Source: CAWDXG01 sp963822115 (GTDB taxonomy: Bacteria > Myxococcota_A > Polyangia > Polyangiales > Polyangiaceae). Taken from it: a stretch of 64,000 nucleotides of DNA. A program made the position numbers and the translations under genes. This document shows positions 1-8,422 of the stretch, piece by piece (the first letter of the stretch is position 1; each line of letters begins with the position of its first letter). The stretch spans positions 124,001 through 188,000 of the forward strand of contig CAWGGM010000009.1 in assembly GCA_963822115.1 (NCBI GenBank), given 5' to 3'. The notes under the pieces are model-generated. The model ran no database searches, was not told where the DNA came from, and saw nothing but the letters and a program-made list of their open reading frames with translations.

Positions 1-459
1 GACAAGGCACTGGTGTTCTGCGAGCACGAGTTCGCCGAGGGCGGGGTTTTCGTGCGGCGGCAGCTCGCCGACAAGTTGCCTCCGGTGCGCGGAGTGGCCG
101 GCCAACTGACGCAGGTCTTCGTCAATCTGTTCACCAATGCCGCCCACGCGATGCTCGACGGCGGCAACCTGACAGTCCGCTCCCGGATGCTCCGTTCCAA
201 TGACACCGTGGTTGTCGAGATCGAGGACGACGGGGTCGGCATGGAGGCCGAGGTCCTCGAGCAGATTTTCGAGCCGTTCTTCACGACCAAGACGGATGGC
301 CGGGGGACGGGTCTTGGCTTGTCCATCGTGCGGGACATCGTGACGTCGCACGGCGGCACCCTGGACGCGAGCAGCACGCCGGGTTCTGGAACGGTCTTCC
401 ACATGACGCTGCACGTCCAGCCGGACGGCAGCGAAGAAGGCGACCCGCCTAGCGATTGA
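1..459 (+). CDS. Sensor histidine kinase, C-terminal part (5' end outside window)
   Basis: The frame is open from the first base, so only about the last 152 residues are present. They form a complete GHKL ATPase domain: N box NLFTNAAHAM (nt 124-153), G1 box EDDGVGM (nt 223-243), F box FEPFFTTK, and G2 box GRGTGLGLSIV (nt 298-330). In this family the domain binds ATP and phosphorylates a His in the upstream dimerisation domain, which lies outside the window together with the sensor region, so the signal is unknown. The box spacing resembles NtrB-like kinases. The gene overlaps the 3' end of the convergent secreted-protein gene by 11 bp, and no response regulator follows. Confidence 0.9.
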   Translation, partial: DKALVFCEHEFAEGGVFVRRQLADKLPPVRGVAGQLTQVFVNLFTNAAHAMLDGGNLTVRSRMLRSNDTVVVEIEDDGVGMEAEVLEQIFEPFFTTKTDGRGTGLGLSIVRDIVTSHGGTLDASSTPGSGTVFHMTLHVQPDGSEEGDPPSD

Positions 460-961
460 CCATGCGGATGACGAGCACGAGGATCCCGCCCTTGTAGCTC
501 TGCCCGGCCACGATGAAAGCCTGGCCGACCTTCGCCTTCACCTCGAGCAGCGGCAGGAACGTCTTGCCCTTCGGCTGGTTGATGCTGGCGGAGACACGCA
601 GGTACTCCTTGGGCAGGATGTCGAGCAGCTTGGTGCGGAGCACGCGCCCATTCGGAAGCTTGATCGTTCTAGCCTGCCCCTTGTCGAGGGGTAGGCGGAC
701 GCGCCTCAACAGCTGGTAGCTATCGTACGACGAGAACGGCGGCTTCTTCAGCTCCGGCATGTCGCCGATGCGCTTGTCGATGCCCTTCTTCGAATTGGTC
801 GCGTGGAGGACCATGACCTCCGCCGCGTACTTCGCCGCTGCCTTCTTCTTGGGCTTGTGGCTCTTCTGGGCCTTGGCGTGCCCCTTCCCCTGCGCGCTCG
901 CTGGAGCGGCTGCCACGAACAGCGCGAGTGCGGCAACCAGCGCAACAAGGAGGCGTCTCAT
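449..961 (-). CDS. Small secreted basic protein, third gene of the ECF sigma operon
   Basis: A 170-residue protein with a clear Sec signal peptide (MRRLL, then a hydrophobic Ala/Leu/Val core, cleavage near APASAQG, about residue 24), followed by a Lys-rich stretch at about 25-45 and a folded remainder of unknown family. I do not recognise the domain. The start codon overlaps the anti-sigma stop codon as ATGA (958-961), so it is probably translationally coupled to the sigma/anti-sigma pair. Inference: an exported effector or a partner of the anti-sigma factor. Its 3' end overlaps the kinase gene on the other strand by 11 bp. Confidence 0.75.
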   Translation of the reverse strand: MRRLLVALVAALALFVAAAPASAQGKGHAKAQKSHKPKKKAAAKYAAEVMVLHATNSKKGIDKRIGDMPELKKPPFSSYDSYQLLRRVRLPLDKGQARTIKLPNGRVLRTKLLDILPKEYLRVSASINQPKGKTFLPLLEVKAKVGQAFIVAGQSYKGGILVLVIRMVNR

Positions 962-1605
962 AGAGGTTCCGTCTTTCCGCCGTGAGCGGCGGGTTCATCC
1001 GTCAGCCAGACGACCGGGGTCGAATCGTGTCCGGCCGACACCATGAAGATTGCCCCATCATGGGAGCCGAAATCGACCGTCTCGATCGCAACCGACGGCG
1101 AGTCGGCAGCGTGGGCCTTGGCTTCAGGCTTGGGAGCCAAGGCAGCCGGGCCCTTCACCGCCTGCGTCGGCTGCATGGCCTGGGCAGTAGCACTCGCCGG
1201 GCTGTCGACCACCGGATGATGGGCCAATGTCCCGGAGCGCACGAGGAGCACTGCCGCCGCCGCGAGTGCGAGCATGCCGGTGGCGACCGGCAGCGCGTGG
1301 CGCCAGCGGCGCTGCAGCGGCACCAGGCGGGCGTTTCCAGCCTCGGCAGGGGGCGGCAGCGCCTGCCCGCCCGGAGCGGCGCTCTCCGCGTCGATGCACG
1401 CCATGACCCTCAGCGCGATGTCGTCCGCGCCAGCGCCCCGGGCGTCAGCTGCCTCTCGAAGCAGGCTGCCCACCTGCTCCATTCCGCGCAGCACCCCTGC
1501 TGCCTCGGCATCCCCGGCAATGCGCTGGGAGAGCTCCTCGGCTTCCTCCACGCCGAGCTCGTCGTCGTGCAGCAGCATCAAGCGGTCGTGGCGGGGCGAG
1601 GTCAT
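958..1605 (-). CDS. Putative membrane anti-sigma factor
   Basis: A 215-residue protein with a helical cytoplasmic N-terminus (about 1-75, including HDDELGVEEAEELSQRI), one transmembrane helix at about residues 104-123, and an extracytoplasmic tail ending in a small domain. It lies directly after an ECF sigma gene with an ATGA overlap at 1602-1605, the usual place for a cognate anti-sigma factor. The N-terminus recalls zinc-less anti-sigma domains; the His-Cys zinc motif of ZAS proteins is absent. Inference: it holds the sigma factor at the membrane and releases it on an envelope signal. The function rests mainly on position and topology. Confidence 0.7.
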   Translation of the reverse strand: MTSPRHDRLMLLHDDELGVEEAEELSQRIAGDAEAAGVLRGMEQVGSLLREAADARGAGADDIALRVMACIDAESAAPGGQALPPPAEAGNARLVPLQRRWRHALPVATGMLALAAAAVLLVRSGTLAHHPVVDSPASATAQAMQPTQAVKGPAALAPKPEAKAHAADSPSVAIETVDFGSHDGAIFMVSAGHDSTPVVWLTDEPAAHGGKTEPL

Positions 1606-2420
1606 TCGCCACCTCGCTTCCGCTTCGATTTCAGCGGGACCGGCCCGAGCTGCTCTTCGTAGCAGTCGGCGAGCGCTCGCTGGAGCTTCTGCCTGGCGTG
1701 GAACAGCCGGCTCATGATCGTGCCCTTGGAAACGCCCATGGCGGTGGCCATTTCCTCGTAGCTCATGCCCTCGATCTCGCGCATCAGGATGACCCCTCGG
1801 TGGTAGGGCGGCAGGGCATCGAGCGATGCCTGGATGCGCTCCGCAATCTGGCGGCGGCGGACCACGTCCACAGGGTCGGCCCCGTCGATACGCGCGAGCA
1901 TCGGCATGTCCGTCTCGTCGAGCTCGCGAGTCTCGTCGAGCGCGGACTCGCGACGGGCCGGCTTGCGCATGAGATCGATGGATAGATTCGTGACGATGCG
2001 ATAGAGCCAGGTGAAGAAGCTCGAGCCGCCGTGGAATGAATCCAGCCCCCGGTAGACGCGGAGAAAGGCTTCCTGGACGATGTCACGGGCGTCGTTCTCG
2101 TCGCGGACCAGTCCGAGGGCGATCGCAAACGCGCGTCGCTGGTGGCGTTCCACCAGCTCCCGGAATGCCTTCCGGTCGCCATTTCGAGCTCGTTCGATGA
2201 GGGCACGATCCTGCTCCGCCTCGGCTTTGCGGGCCTTCCGGTTGGACGCCCGGGTAGCGCTGCTATTCACCCCCCTGACAGTCCGATCAGACCCGTTTTT
2301 GCCGGATTCTCCGGCCGTTCGGCCGCTGCGCGGCTCGACCGCCCCGTGCTGGACGAGCCGGGGCGACGACTCCCGGTCGCTCGCAGCGGCGGGCTCGCAG
2401 CGGGACTCGGGCGATGGCAT
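1602..2420 (-). CDS. ECF-family RNA polymerase sigma factor
   Basis: Sigma-70 region 2 is at about residues 75-158 (DARDIVQEAFLRVYRG for core binding, FFTWLYRIVTNLSID for -10 recognition) and region 4 at about 203-255 (LPPYHRGVILMREIEGMSYE, then the helix-turn-helix MGVSKGTIMSRLFHARQKL). About 70 residues precede region 2, longer than usual. I chose ATG 2420 because a -10-like TAGAGT lies 8 bases before it and codon use is GC3-rich from there; GTG 2423 and GTG 2270 are alternatives. It is first in a three-gene ATGA-coupled operon with the anti-sigma and secreted protein, which suggests a regulated extracytoplasmic stress response. Confidence 0.9.
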   Translation of the reverse strand: MPSPESRCEPAAASDRESSPRLVQHGAVEPRSGRTAGESGKNGSDRTVRGVNSSATRASNRKARKAEAEQDRALIERARNGDRKAFRELVERHQRRAFAIALGLVRDENDARDIVQEAFLRVYRGLDSFHGGSSFFTWLYRIVTNLSIDLMRKPARRESALDETRELDETDMPMLARIDGADPVDVVRRRQIAERIQASLDALPPYHRGVILMREIEGMSYEEMATAMGVSKGTIMSRLFHARQKLQRALADCYEEQLGPVPLKSKRKRGGE

Positions 2421-2485
2421 CACCCCCTACTCTACGCGATATTCCCCGCTCCGATCCCCAGCGAGAATGCCGCTGAGACCTCAAG

Positions 2486-3628
2486 TTATGGAAATCCGAA
2501 AGGATTATCGTCGTGCTCGGCGGGGGCGGGGTGAGCTGGAAGCTCCCCCAACACGAGCTTCAGGCTCAGCGTGCGCTTGCCGCGGATGACCCGCACCGTG
2601 GCTGGCTTGCCGACCCCGGCCAGGCTCGCGACCCAGCGCAGCTTCTCGGGCCCGGGCATCGCTTCATGGTCGAAGCCGACAATCACGTCGTCGACCTTCA
2701 GGCCCGCCTTGTCGGCCGGACCGCCTGGCTTCACGTAGCGCACGAGCGCGCCGGACTGGGCCTTGAGCCCAAGCCGCTTCACATCCTCGGGGAGCACGGA
2801 CGACACGCGGATGCCGATGGCGCTGCGGCGGATCTTGCCATCCTTGATCAGCCGCGGAACGAGCTCCTTGACCATGTTGATCGGGATGGCGAACCCGATG
2901 TTGTTCGCGCGCGCCCGGATGGCGGTGTTGATGCCGATGACGCGACCGGACATGTCCAGCAAGGGACCTCCGGAGTTGCCCGGGTTGATGCTCGCGTCGG
3001 TCTGCAGGAAGTTGTAGTAGCCGGTCCCGTCGCCGAGCCCCCTAACGTCCTGCCCGGTGCGCCCCTTCGCCGACACGATCCCAGCCGAGACGGTGTGCGA
3101 AAGCCCGAACGGGTTGCCGATGGCCAGAACCCAATCGCCCACGCGCGTCTTGTCGGAGTCGCCCAGGGGCAGATACGAGAGATTCTTCGCGTCGACGCGC
3201 AGCACGGCCACATCCGACGGAGGATCGGCGCCGACGACCGTCGCCTTCATCTCCTTCACCTTGCCGAAGACCACGTGGATCTCGCTGGCATCCTGTATGA
3301 CGTGGTTGTTGGTGAGGATGAGACCCGACTTGTCGTAGACGAACGCGCTGCCGAGCCCCTCGCCAACGATGCGGCGGCGCCCCGTTCGCCCCGTCTGCTC
3401 CTGCAGCGTCTTGACGAACACGACAGCCGAATCCGCTTTCGCAGCGAGGTTCGCGAAGCTCGCCGGTGCGTTGACGCCAGGGGCGACGCCCACAGCGGTG
3501 GCAGGCGGAGGCGCCGGGGCGGACGCGCCCGCCGCGGCGCCGCTCGGAAGCGGAGTCGCGCCACCGCCACTGTGCCTGCAGCCAAGCGGCACGAATGCCA
3601 GGAGCGCCAGCGCGAAAGCGGCCTTCAC
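2486..3628 (-). CDS. HtrA/DegP-type serine protease, predicted lipoprotein
   Basis: A 380-residue periplasmic protease. The N-terminus is a lipoprotein signal with lipobox VPLGC (Cys17), followed by a Pro/Ala linker. The trypsin-like domain has the triad His109 (TNNHV), Asp139 (SDVAVL) and Ser219 (NPGNSGGP). A single PDZ domain occupies about 275-362. One PDZ domain is typical of the DegS/HhoA type rather than DegP. Role in the family: quality control of misfolded envelope proteins or regulated cleavage. It is the last gene of an operon, with its ATG overlapping the DUF1844 stop (3625-3628). The neighbouring FKBP isomerase and this protease together suggest protein quality control. Confidence 0.92.
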   Translation of the reverse strand: MKAAFALALLAFVPLGCRHSGGGATPLPSGAAAGASAPAPPPATAVGVAPGVNAPASFANLAAKADSAVVFVKTLQEQTGRTGRRRIVGEGLGSAFVYDKSGLILTNNHVIQDASEIHVVFGKVKEMKATVVGADPPSDVAVLRVDAKNLSYLPLGDSDKTRVGDWVLAIGNPFGLSHTVSAGIVSAKGRTGQDVRGLGDGTGYYNFLQTDASINPGNSGGPLLDMSGRVIGINTAIRARANNIGFAIPINMVKELVPRLIKDGKIRRSAIGIRVSSVLPEDVKRLGLKAQSGALVRYVKPGGPADKAGLKVDDVIVGFDHEAMPGPEKLRWVASLAGVGKPATVRVIRGKRTLSLKLVLGELPAHPAPAEHDDNPFGFP

Positions 3629-3981
3629 TTGGCTTTCGAGACCTCCACGAACCGCATTCTGAGATCGTATAGCGCCTGGTCCAGGATGTGCTCCTCCTGG
3701 CCCGACAGATTGCCCCGTGTCTTTTCCTGAAGCAGGGCCAACAGGTCGATGGTCTGGCGGGCGAGTGGCAGGCTCTCTTCGCCCGACCCACCCGCCGGAT
3801 CCGGCGCGTCTCCCAGGTGAACCAACGCCGAATGGCTTAGCGACAGCACGAAGGTGGCGAAATCGATGGCCGGCAGATTATGCTCGCCGGCCCGCTCTGC
3901 ATCCGCCTTGGCCTTCTGGAACGCCGCGTCGCTCGCCTCGAGGTCCGCAGAGTCCGGTCCGCTGCCGCCGTTGCCGGTCAT
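3625..3981 (-). CDS. DUF1844 family protein
   Basis: A 118-residue protein matching the DUF1844 pattern: IDFATFVLSLSHSALVHLG followed by a helical segment with ARQTIDLLALLQEKTRGNLS and a closing amphipathic helix. The function of this small, widespread family is unknown. I chose ATG 3981 over GTG 3990 because it makes an ATGA overlap with the upstream stop, as elsewhere in this operon. Its own stop overlaps the htrA start. The protein is probably soluble; no signal peptide or membrane helix is visible. Confidence 0.85.
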   Translation of the reverse strand: MTGNGGSGPDSADLEASDAAFQKAKADAERAGEHNLPAIDFATFVLSLSHSALVHLGDAPDPAGGSGEESLPLARQTIDLLALLQEKTRGNLSGQEEHILDQALYDLRMRFVEVSKAK

Positions 3982-4490
3982 GACCCCCACCCGTCGTCGT
4001 CGGCCGATGGCTCTTCCTTGGCGCCCTCTGCCGAAGGTGCCGCCGCGGCCGGCGCCGGCTCGGGCGGGGCGGGCGGCGCTTCGGCTGCGGGCGCCGCTTC
4101 AGCCGCAGGCGCAGCTTCGGCTGCAGGCGCGGGCTCGGGCGGAGCCGCGGGCTCGGGCGGAGCCGCGGGCTCGGGCGGAGCCGCGACGGGCTCGGGCGAT
4201 GCAGCCACGGGCTCCTCTGCCTGGGCGATCGGCTCGGGTGCCGGCTCTGGCGGCGGCGCGGGCGCCGCCGGCATTGCCGCAGGTTGCGCAGGCGGCGCCG
4301 CTGCGCGTTCGGCGGCGGGCGGCTCGGCATGACCGAGGGCCGGCTGCTGCAGGACCATGATCTCGCTCTCGCTCTCCTGGTCCTGCAATGCCTCCAGGTG
4401 CTTGGCAAGCGCCGCCTCGTCGAGACTGCCTTGGTGCAGCATCCGCTCGCGAACCCTCACATCGTACTTGAACTCTTCCGGATCACTCAT
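3978..4490 (-). CDS. Ala/Pro/Glu-rich low-complexity protein
   Basis: A 170-residue protein. Residues 1-50 are ordered and charged (MSDPEEFKYDVRVRERMLHQ, then a helical stretch); the rest is a disordered Ala-Pro-Glu tract with internal repeats of PPEPAA and APAAEA, encoded by near-identical 18-bp units around 4125-4190. The C-terminus is acidic (DDDGWGS). No catalytic domain is visible. It is ATGA-coupled to DUF1844 downstream and overlaps the FKBP 3' end. The N-terminal 50 residues carry the only likely fold; a linker or scaffold role is possible but unproven. Confidence 0.75.
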   Translation of the reverse strand: MSDPEEFKYDVRVRERMLHQGSLDEAALAKHLEALQDQESESEIMVLQQPALGHAEPPAAERAAAPPAQPAAMPAAPAPPPEPAPEPIAQAEEPVAASPEPVAAPPEPAAPPEPAAPPEPAPAAEAAPAAEAAPAAEAPPAPPEPAPAAAAPSAEGAKEEPSADDDGWGS

Positions 4491-5104
4491 GTTGTCTCTC
4501 CGCAGCGACTTGGCCCGATTGCGACGAATCCGACTCGGGCGGCTCGCTCTCGTAGCGCCTGGACGGCCCCTGAAGCAAGCGTCGAGGTGGCACCAGCCCA
4601 GGCTCGACCGCTGGTTGGTCGCCGGCCTGCCGTCGTTCCAGCCGCGCGACTGCCTCTTCCATCTCCTGTGCCGTGGCCGGGCGCACAGCCCGGATCGACG
4701 AGATCGATGCGTACTTTCTGCCCTGCGAGCGGGTGGTTCGTGTCCAGCACGACCGCGTCGTCAAGCACTTCCAGGACCTGCAGGAGCACCATCCCTCCGC
4801 GAGCGCTCTCCGCCTCGAAACAGTCCCCTGGCGCCACGTCGGGCGGAAAGTCCTCCCGGTCCACCTCGATGATGGCCTGGGGATCGCGCTGGCCGTAGGC
4901 CTGCTCGGGGGGCAGCTCGAGAGTGCGCTGCTCCCCCTCGACAAGCCCAGCGATGACACGTTCGACCGCCGGCAGCAGGTCGCCACAGCCGAAGACGGCG
5001 TCCAGGGTAGAACTTTCGACCAGCTCGCCGTCGGCGTCGAACACACTATATCCGACGCTCACCAGCGTCTCCGGTCCAACCTGGAACGGCCGAGTCTCCG
5101 GCAT
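4483..5104 (-). CDS. FKBP/SlyD-type peptidyl-prolyl isomerase with an apparent +1 frameshift
   Basis: Starts at ATG 5104, 8 bp after the upstream dehydratase stop. Residues 1-137 match SlyD-like FKBP proteins, including GLVEGEQRTLELPPEQAYGQ and DTNHPLAGQK. After that the frame runs into Gly/Arg-rich sequence to TGA 4487. Skipping one base near 4690-4705 instead gives IRAVRPATAQEMEEAVARLE, which fits the conserved SlyD end (V-R-x-A-T-A-E-E), and continues about 60 residues to TGA 4483. I interpret this as a sequencing or assembly indel, a recent mutation, or programmed shifting. The unshifted stop would make an ATGA overlap with the next gene, as in its neighbours, so the unshifted product cannot be dismissed. 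Confidence 0.8.
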
Positions 5105-5112
5105 GGCGCAAC

Positions 5113-7086
5113 CTAGATCGCGTCGGGACCGACGATGTGACCGCTGATGGCGCTGGCTGCCACGACGAGGGGGCTCGCCAGATACACCTTTCCGGGGCCG
5201 CTGCGCCCGGGGAAGTTGCGATTGATCGCACTCACCGTCACCTCGTCGGTCGAAAACGAGACGCCTGGCCCCGCACGGATGCAGGCCCCGCAGGACGGGT
5301 CCACCAGCTGCGCACCGGCGCGTTCGAATACGTCGATGTAGCCGCGCTCCTCGGCGTACTCGCGGATCTGCTGTGACCCGAACTGGATGAACAGCTGCAC
5401 GCCGTCGGCAACACGCTTGTTCTGTTCCAGCGCGCGCTTCAGGACGGCAGCGTACATGTCCATGTCGGCCTTCTTGCCGCCGGTGCACGATCCGCCGTAG
5501 GCGATGTTGATCTTCACTTCCCCGCCCTGGCGCTGTTCCAGCTCGGACAGCGGCACGCCGTTGCGCGGATCCCCCGGCGTGGCGACCATCGCCGGAATGG
5601 TCGACAAGTCGACGTGGTACGTGGCGGCGTACTCTGCGCCCTCGTCAGCGCGCACGATACGCTTCCTCACGTCGTCCGCGTCCAGGCCCCGGTTCTGCAC
5701 CAGGTAGTCGACGACCACGTCGTCCGCCTCGATGATTCCGGTGAAGCTGCCGGCCTCGACCGCCATGTTGGTCAGCGTGGCGCGCTCGTCCAGCGGCAGC
5801 GTGCGGATGCCCTCGCCGGCAAACTCCAGCACCTGACCGATGCCGCGCCCACTCTTGAAATGGTCGAGGCTCAGGATGTGCAGCATCACGTCCTTGGCGC
5901 ACACGCCCGGACGCAGCTCGCCGCTCAGGACGAAGCGCACGGTCTCGGGCACCTTCACGCGAACGTCGCGCGTAAACCAGGCGTTCGCCATGTCGGTGCT
6001 GCCGACCCCGAACGCGAAACAGCCGAGCGCACCGGCCATGCAGCTATGCGAGTCCGTCCCGGTGACGATCTGCCCCGGCAGCGCCAGCTCCTCGATCACC
6101 TTGTTGTGACAGATGGCCTCGCTGCCCACGGTGCGACCGCCGCGCTCCACCTCGCCGTACAGCTTGATGCCGTGGCGCTTGGTGAAGGTCTCCTGCACGG
6201 TCTTCAGCGAAGCCGCCTGCTCGCGCAGGCCCATCTTCTTGTGCTGCTCCGGCATCACCAGATCGAGGAACGTCAGGTGGTCCCGGAACGCGAAAACGCT
6301 CTCCGGCTGCGTCACCACCGCGTCTTCACCGAAGCCCTGGCGGAACAGCGAGTCCGCCATCGGTGTCACGTACTCGTGGCTGAAGCGAACGTCGGTACGT
6401 ACGAACAGCGCGTCGCCCGGCTTCACGCCGGGCACGCCGAGCCGACCGGTCTTCGCGTCGGCGATGGCGCGCGCCGCGATGATCTTCTCGCACAGGGTCA
6501 TCGGACGCGCCGGCGTGGACGGAGTGGGCGGCGCTATCTCGCCCGCCATGCGCTTCTTGTTGTAGTCGAACAGCCCGCCGCACTCGACGATCTGCGCGCT
6601 GATCGGATCCAACCCCTTGGTGAACTCGCTGACCGGGATTTCCTCGCCGCGCTTGATGCGATCGATCAGCGAGAAATCGGTCGATGTCAGAAGACCGATG
6701 TTCTGGCAATTCTGCCCGTAGATCTTCTCGATGCTCTGGGCGATGACGAGCTTGACGCCCGCCTTGAGCTCCGAATACGGCGCGGTCTCGCGCGAGCTGC
6801 CGCAGCCCTTGCTGCGACCACTGACGATGACGCCGAAGCCGCCGTTCTTGATGGCGTCCTTCTGCACGACACCGCCACGCAGGCCGACCAGCGAATAGCG
6901 CGCCAGCGTCTCGTCGAAGTAGTAGCAAACCCACCCTGGCGTTATCTCGTCGGTCGAGATGTTGTCGACGAGCTTCTCGCTCGGGTCGTAGACCAGGTCC
7001 TCCCCCTCGAGCTGCCGCTTCAGCAGCTCCATGTTTTCAGTCAGATAGAGGATCCGTCCCTGGATCCGGACAGGCTCGTCGCTCAT
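5113..7086 (-). CDS. Aconitase-superfamily dehydratase, swivel domain first
   Basis: A 657-residue fusion with the swivel (LeuD-like) domain at the N-terminus (DNISTDEITPG at about 41-51, KGCGSSRE at about 93-100) and the catalytic Fe-S domain after it (GTDSHSCMAGALG; cluster cysteines at about 534 in GGSCTGGKK and at about 599 and 602 in PSCGACI). This is the reverse of mitochondrial-type aconitase and recalls AcnB without its HEAT domain, or a fused isopropylmalate/homoaconitate isomerase. The substrate is unclear because a classical AcnA lies at 14569-17256. The start ATG 7086 has a GGGAGA Shine-Dalgarno; an upstream in-frame start is less likely. It leads a five-gene operon. Confidence 0.88.
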   Translation of the reverse strand: MSDEPVRIQGRILYLTENMELLKRQLEGEDLVYDPSEKLVDNISTDEITPGWVCYYFDETLARYSLVGLRGGVVQKDAIKNGGFGVIVSGRSKGCGSSRETAPYSELKAGVKLVIAQSIEKIYGQNCQNIGLLTSTDFSLIDRIKRGEEIPVSEFTKGLDPISAQIVECGGLFDYNKKRMAGEIAPPTPSTPARPMTLCEKIIAARAIADAKTGRLGVPGVKPGDALFVRTDVRFSHEYVTPMADSLFRQGFGEDAVVTQPESVFAFRDHLTFLDLVMPEQHKKMGLREQAASLKTVQETFTKRHGIKLYGEVERGGRTVGSEAICHNKVIEELALPGQIVTGTDSHSCMAGALGCFAFGVGSTDMANAWFTRDVRVKVPETVRFVLSGELRPGVCAKDVMLHILSLDHFKSGRGIGQVLEFAGEGIRTLPLDERATLTNMAVEAGSFTGIIEADDVVVDYLVQNRGLDADDVRKRIVRADEGAEYAATYHVDLSTIPAMVATPGDPRNGVPLSELEQRQGGEVKINIAYGGSCTGGKKADMDMYAAVLKRALEQNKRVADGVQLFIQFGSQQIREYAEERGYIDVFERAGAQLVDPSCGACIRAGPGVSFSTDEVTVSAINRNFPGRSGPGKVYLASPLVVAASAISGHIVGPDAI

Positions 7087-7204
7087 GCAGGGTCTCCCGG
7101 AGGCTGGGGCGCACAACCTAGCTAGCGCCTCACGGCCGGACAAGGCATCTCATGCGACTCGTCAGGCCGGGCCGGAACCGGCGCAACGCGTCATGCTGGC
7201 AATC

Positions 7205-8392
7205 CTAGCGCAAATCCGGCTCCGCGCCCCCTGCCTCCGCGCTTTCTGCGATGCACTCTCCGGCGCGCCACAGCAGGACTGCGGAGGACGCGCCGGCCCT
7301 GGCCAGCGCGTCGTCGAGCGCCGTACCGAGGTCCGGGGCTGGCTCGGCGTAGGTCTGCGCGGCCACGCTGGCCGGCAGCTCGCTCACCAGGACAACCCGG
7401 TGGCCAGGCGGCAGCTGCCGCGACACCCCGAGCTTGTAGATCCCCTCGTTCACGCGCTCGAGTGGACCTGTTCCCTGGTCGCACTCGGCGACCATGATGA
7501 CGGTCCCCCCGTCCTGTAGCAGGGCGCCCGCCGGCGGCAGCATCTTGGACGCCTGGTACAGCGAAGAGGTGATGGGAGGACGATCCGCCACGACGACGAC
7601 AGGCGAGCGCGGCGCACTCACCACGAACAGCTCGCGCGCCTGGGCCGTCAGCGCGCGGTGCGCGAGGACAGGATCGCCCGCGGCCGCAGCGACCGGGTTG
7701 CCGTCGCAATCATCGAGCACGTCCAGGATGCACAGCCGCCCTGGCAGCATGCCCGCGGCATCTTCCATGTCGCGCCGGCAGCGGTTTTCGTCCACACGCC
7801 CCAGCCGCGAGCTCGAGTCGGCCTTGAGCAGGTGGTTGTCGAGGATGTCGCGCTGGAAGCCGCAACCCGGGAACACACTCTTCACGCCACCGGAGTAGCC
7901 GGCGAAGTAGTGCGGACGGATGCGCCCGGTCGCAATGACGAGGTCCGCGCGGCACACCTCGGAGAGCAGTCTCACGCGCGTGCCCTCGCGCGTCGTCCCG
8001 AGCTCGGTCATGCGATCGGCACGCGTCGCGTCGTGCACCACGCAGGGCAGATCACGGAAGGCGGGTGGGACCACGCTGTCGTCAGCGCGGTGCGTGCCGG
8101 CAGCGACGACAAGCGTCGCGCGGTCGCGGGGAATGTGCTCGAAGATCGCCTCCAGCATCTCGGCGCGCGGCTCGTCGCGGGAAGCGTCGCTGATAGCTAT
8201 CGCGATGCTGCGCGCGCCATCGGCCAATTCACCGAGCGGCGGAGCCCCGATCGGATGCGAGAGTGCTTCGCGACACAACCGGGCCCGCGACCTGGGCGGC
8301 CCACTGACAGCGCGTGGCGCGTAGCGCCGGAGACGCGCGGGCTCGATCGCCTCGAAAGACCGCTCCGCAAAACTCGACGCCGTGCCGTCCAT
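7205..8392 (-). CDS. LarA-family (DUF2088) nickel-pincer racemase homologue
   Basis: A 395-residue protein with all key residues of lactate racemase LarA in register: His101 (GTHR), His161 (RPHYFAGYSGG), Lys171 (GGVKSVFPG) and His187 (LDNHLL). The spacings 161-171-187 equal LarA 174-184-200, where the Lys holds the nickel-pincer nucleotide. The family racemises or epimerises 2-hydroxyacids; lactate itself is not assured. No larB, larC or larE genes for making the cofactor are in the window. It lies 118 bp upstream of the dehydratase on the same strand and may be co-transcribed. Confidence 0.85.
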   Translation of the reverse strand: MDGTASSFAERSFEAIEPARLRRYAPRAVSGPPRSRARLCREALSHPIGAPPLGELADGARSIAIAISDASRDEPRAEMLEAIFEHIPRDRATLVVAAGTHRADDSVVPPAFRDLPCVVHDATRADRMTELGTTREGTRVRLLSEVCRADLVIATGRIRPHYFAGYSGGVKSVFPGCGFQRDILDNHLLKADSSSRLGRVDENRCRRDMEDAAGMLPGRLCILDVLDDCDGNPVAAAAGDPVLAHRALTAQARELFVVSAPRSPVVVVADRPPITSSLYQASKMLPPAGALLQDGGTVIMVAECDQGTGPLERVNEGIYKLGVSRQLPPGHRVVLVSELPASVAAQTYAEPAPDLGTALDDALARAGASSAVLLWRAGECIAESAEAGGAEPDLR

Positions 8393-8422
8393 ACGCCTAT
8401 CGCGCGGCGAGGCGCGCGCGGA

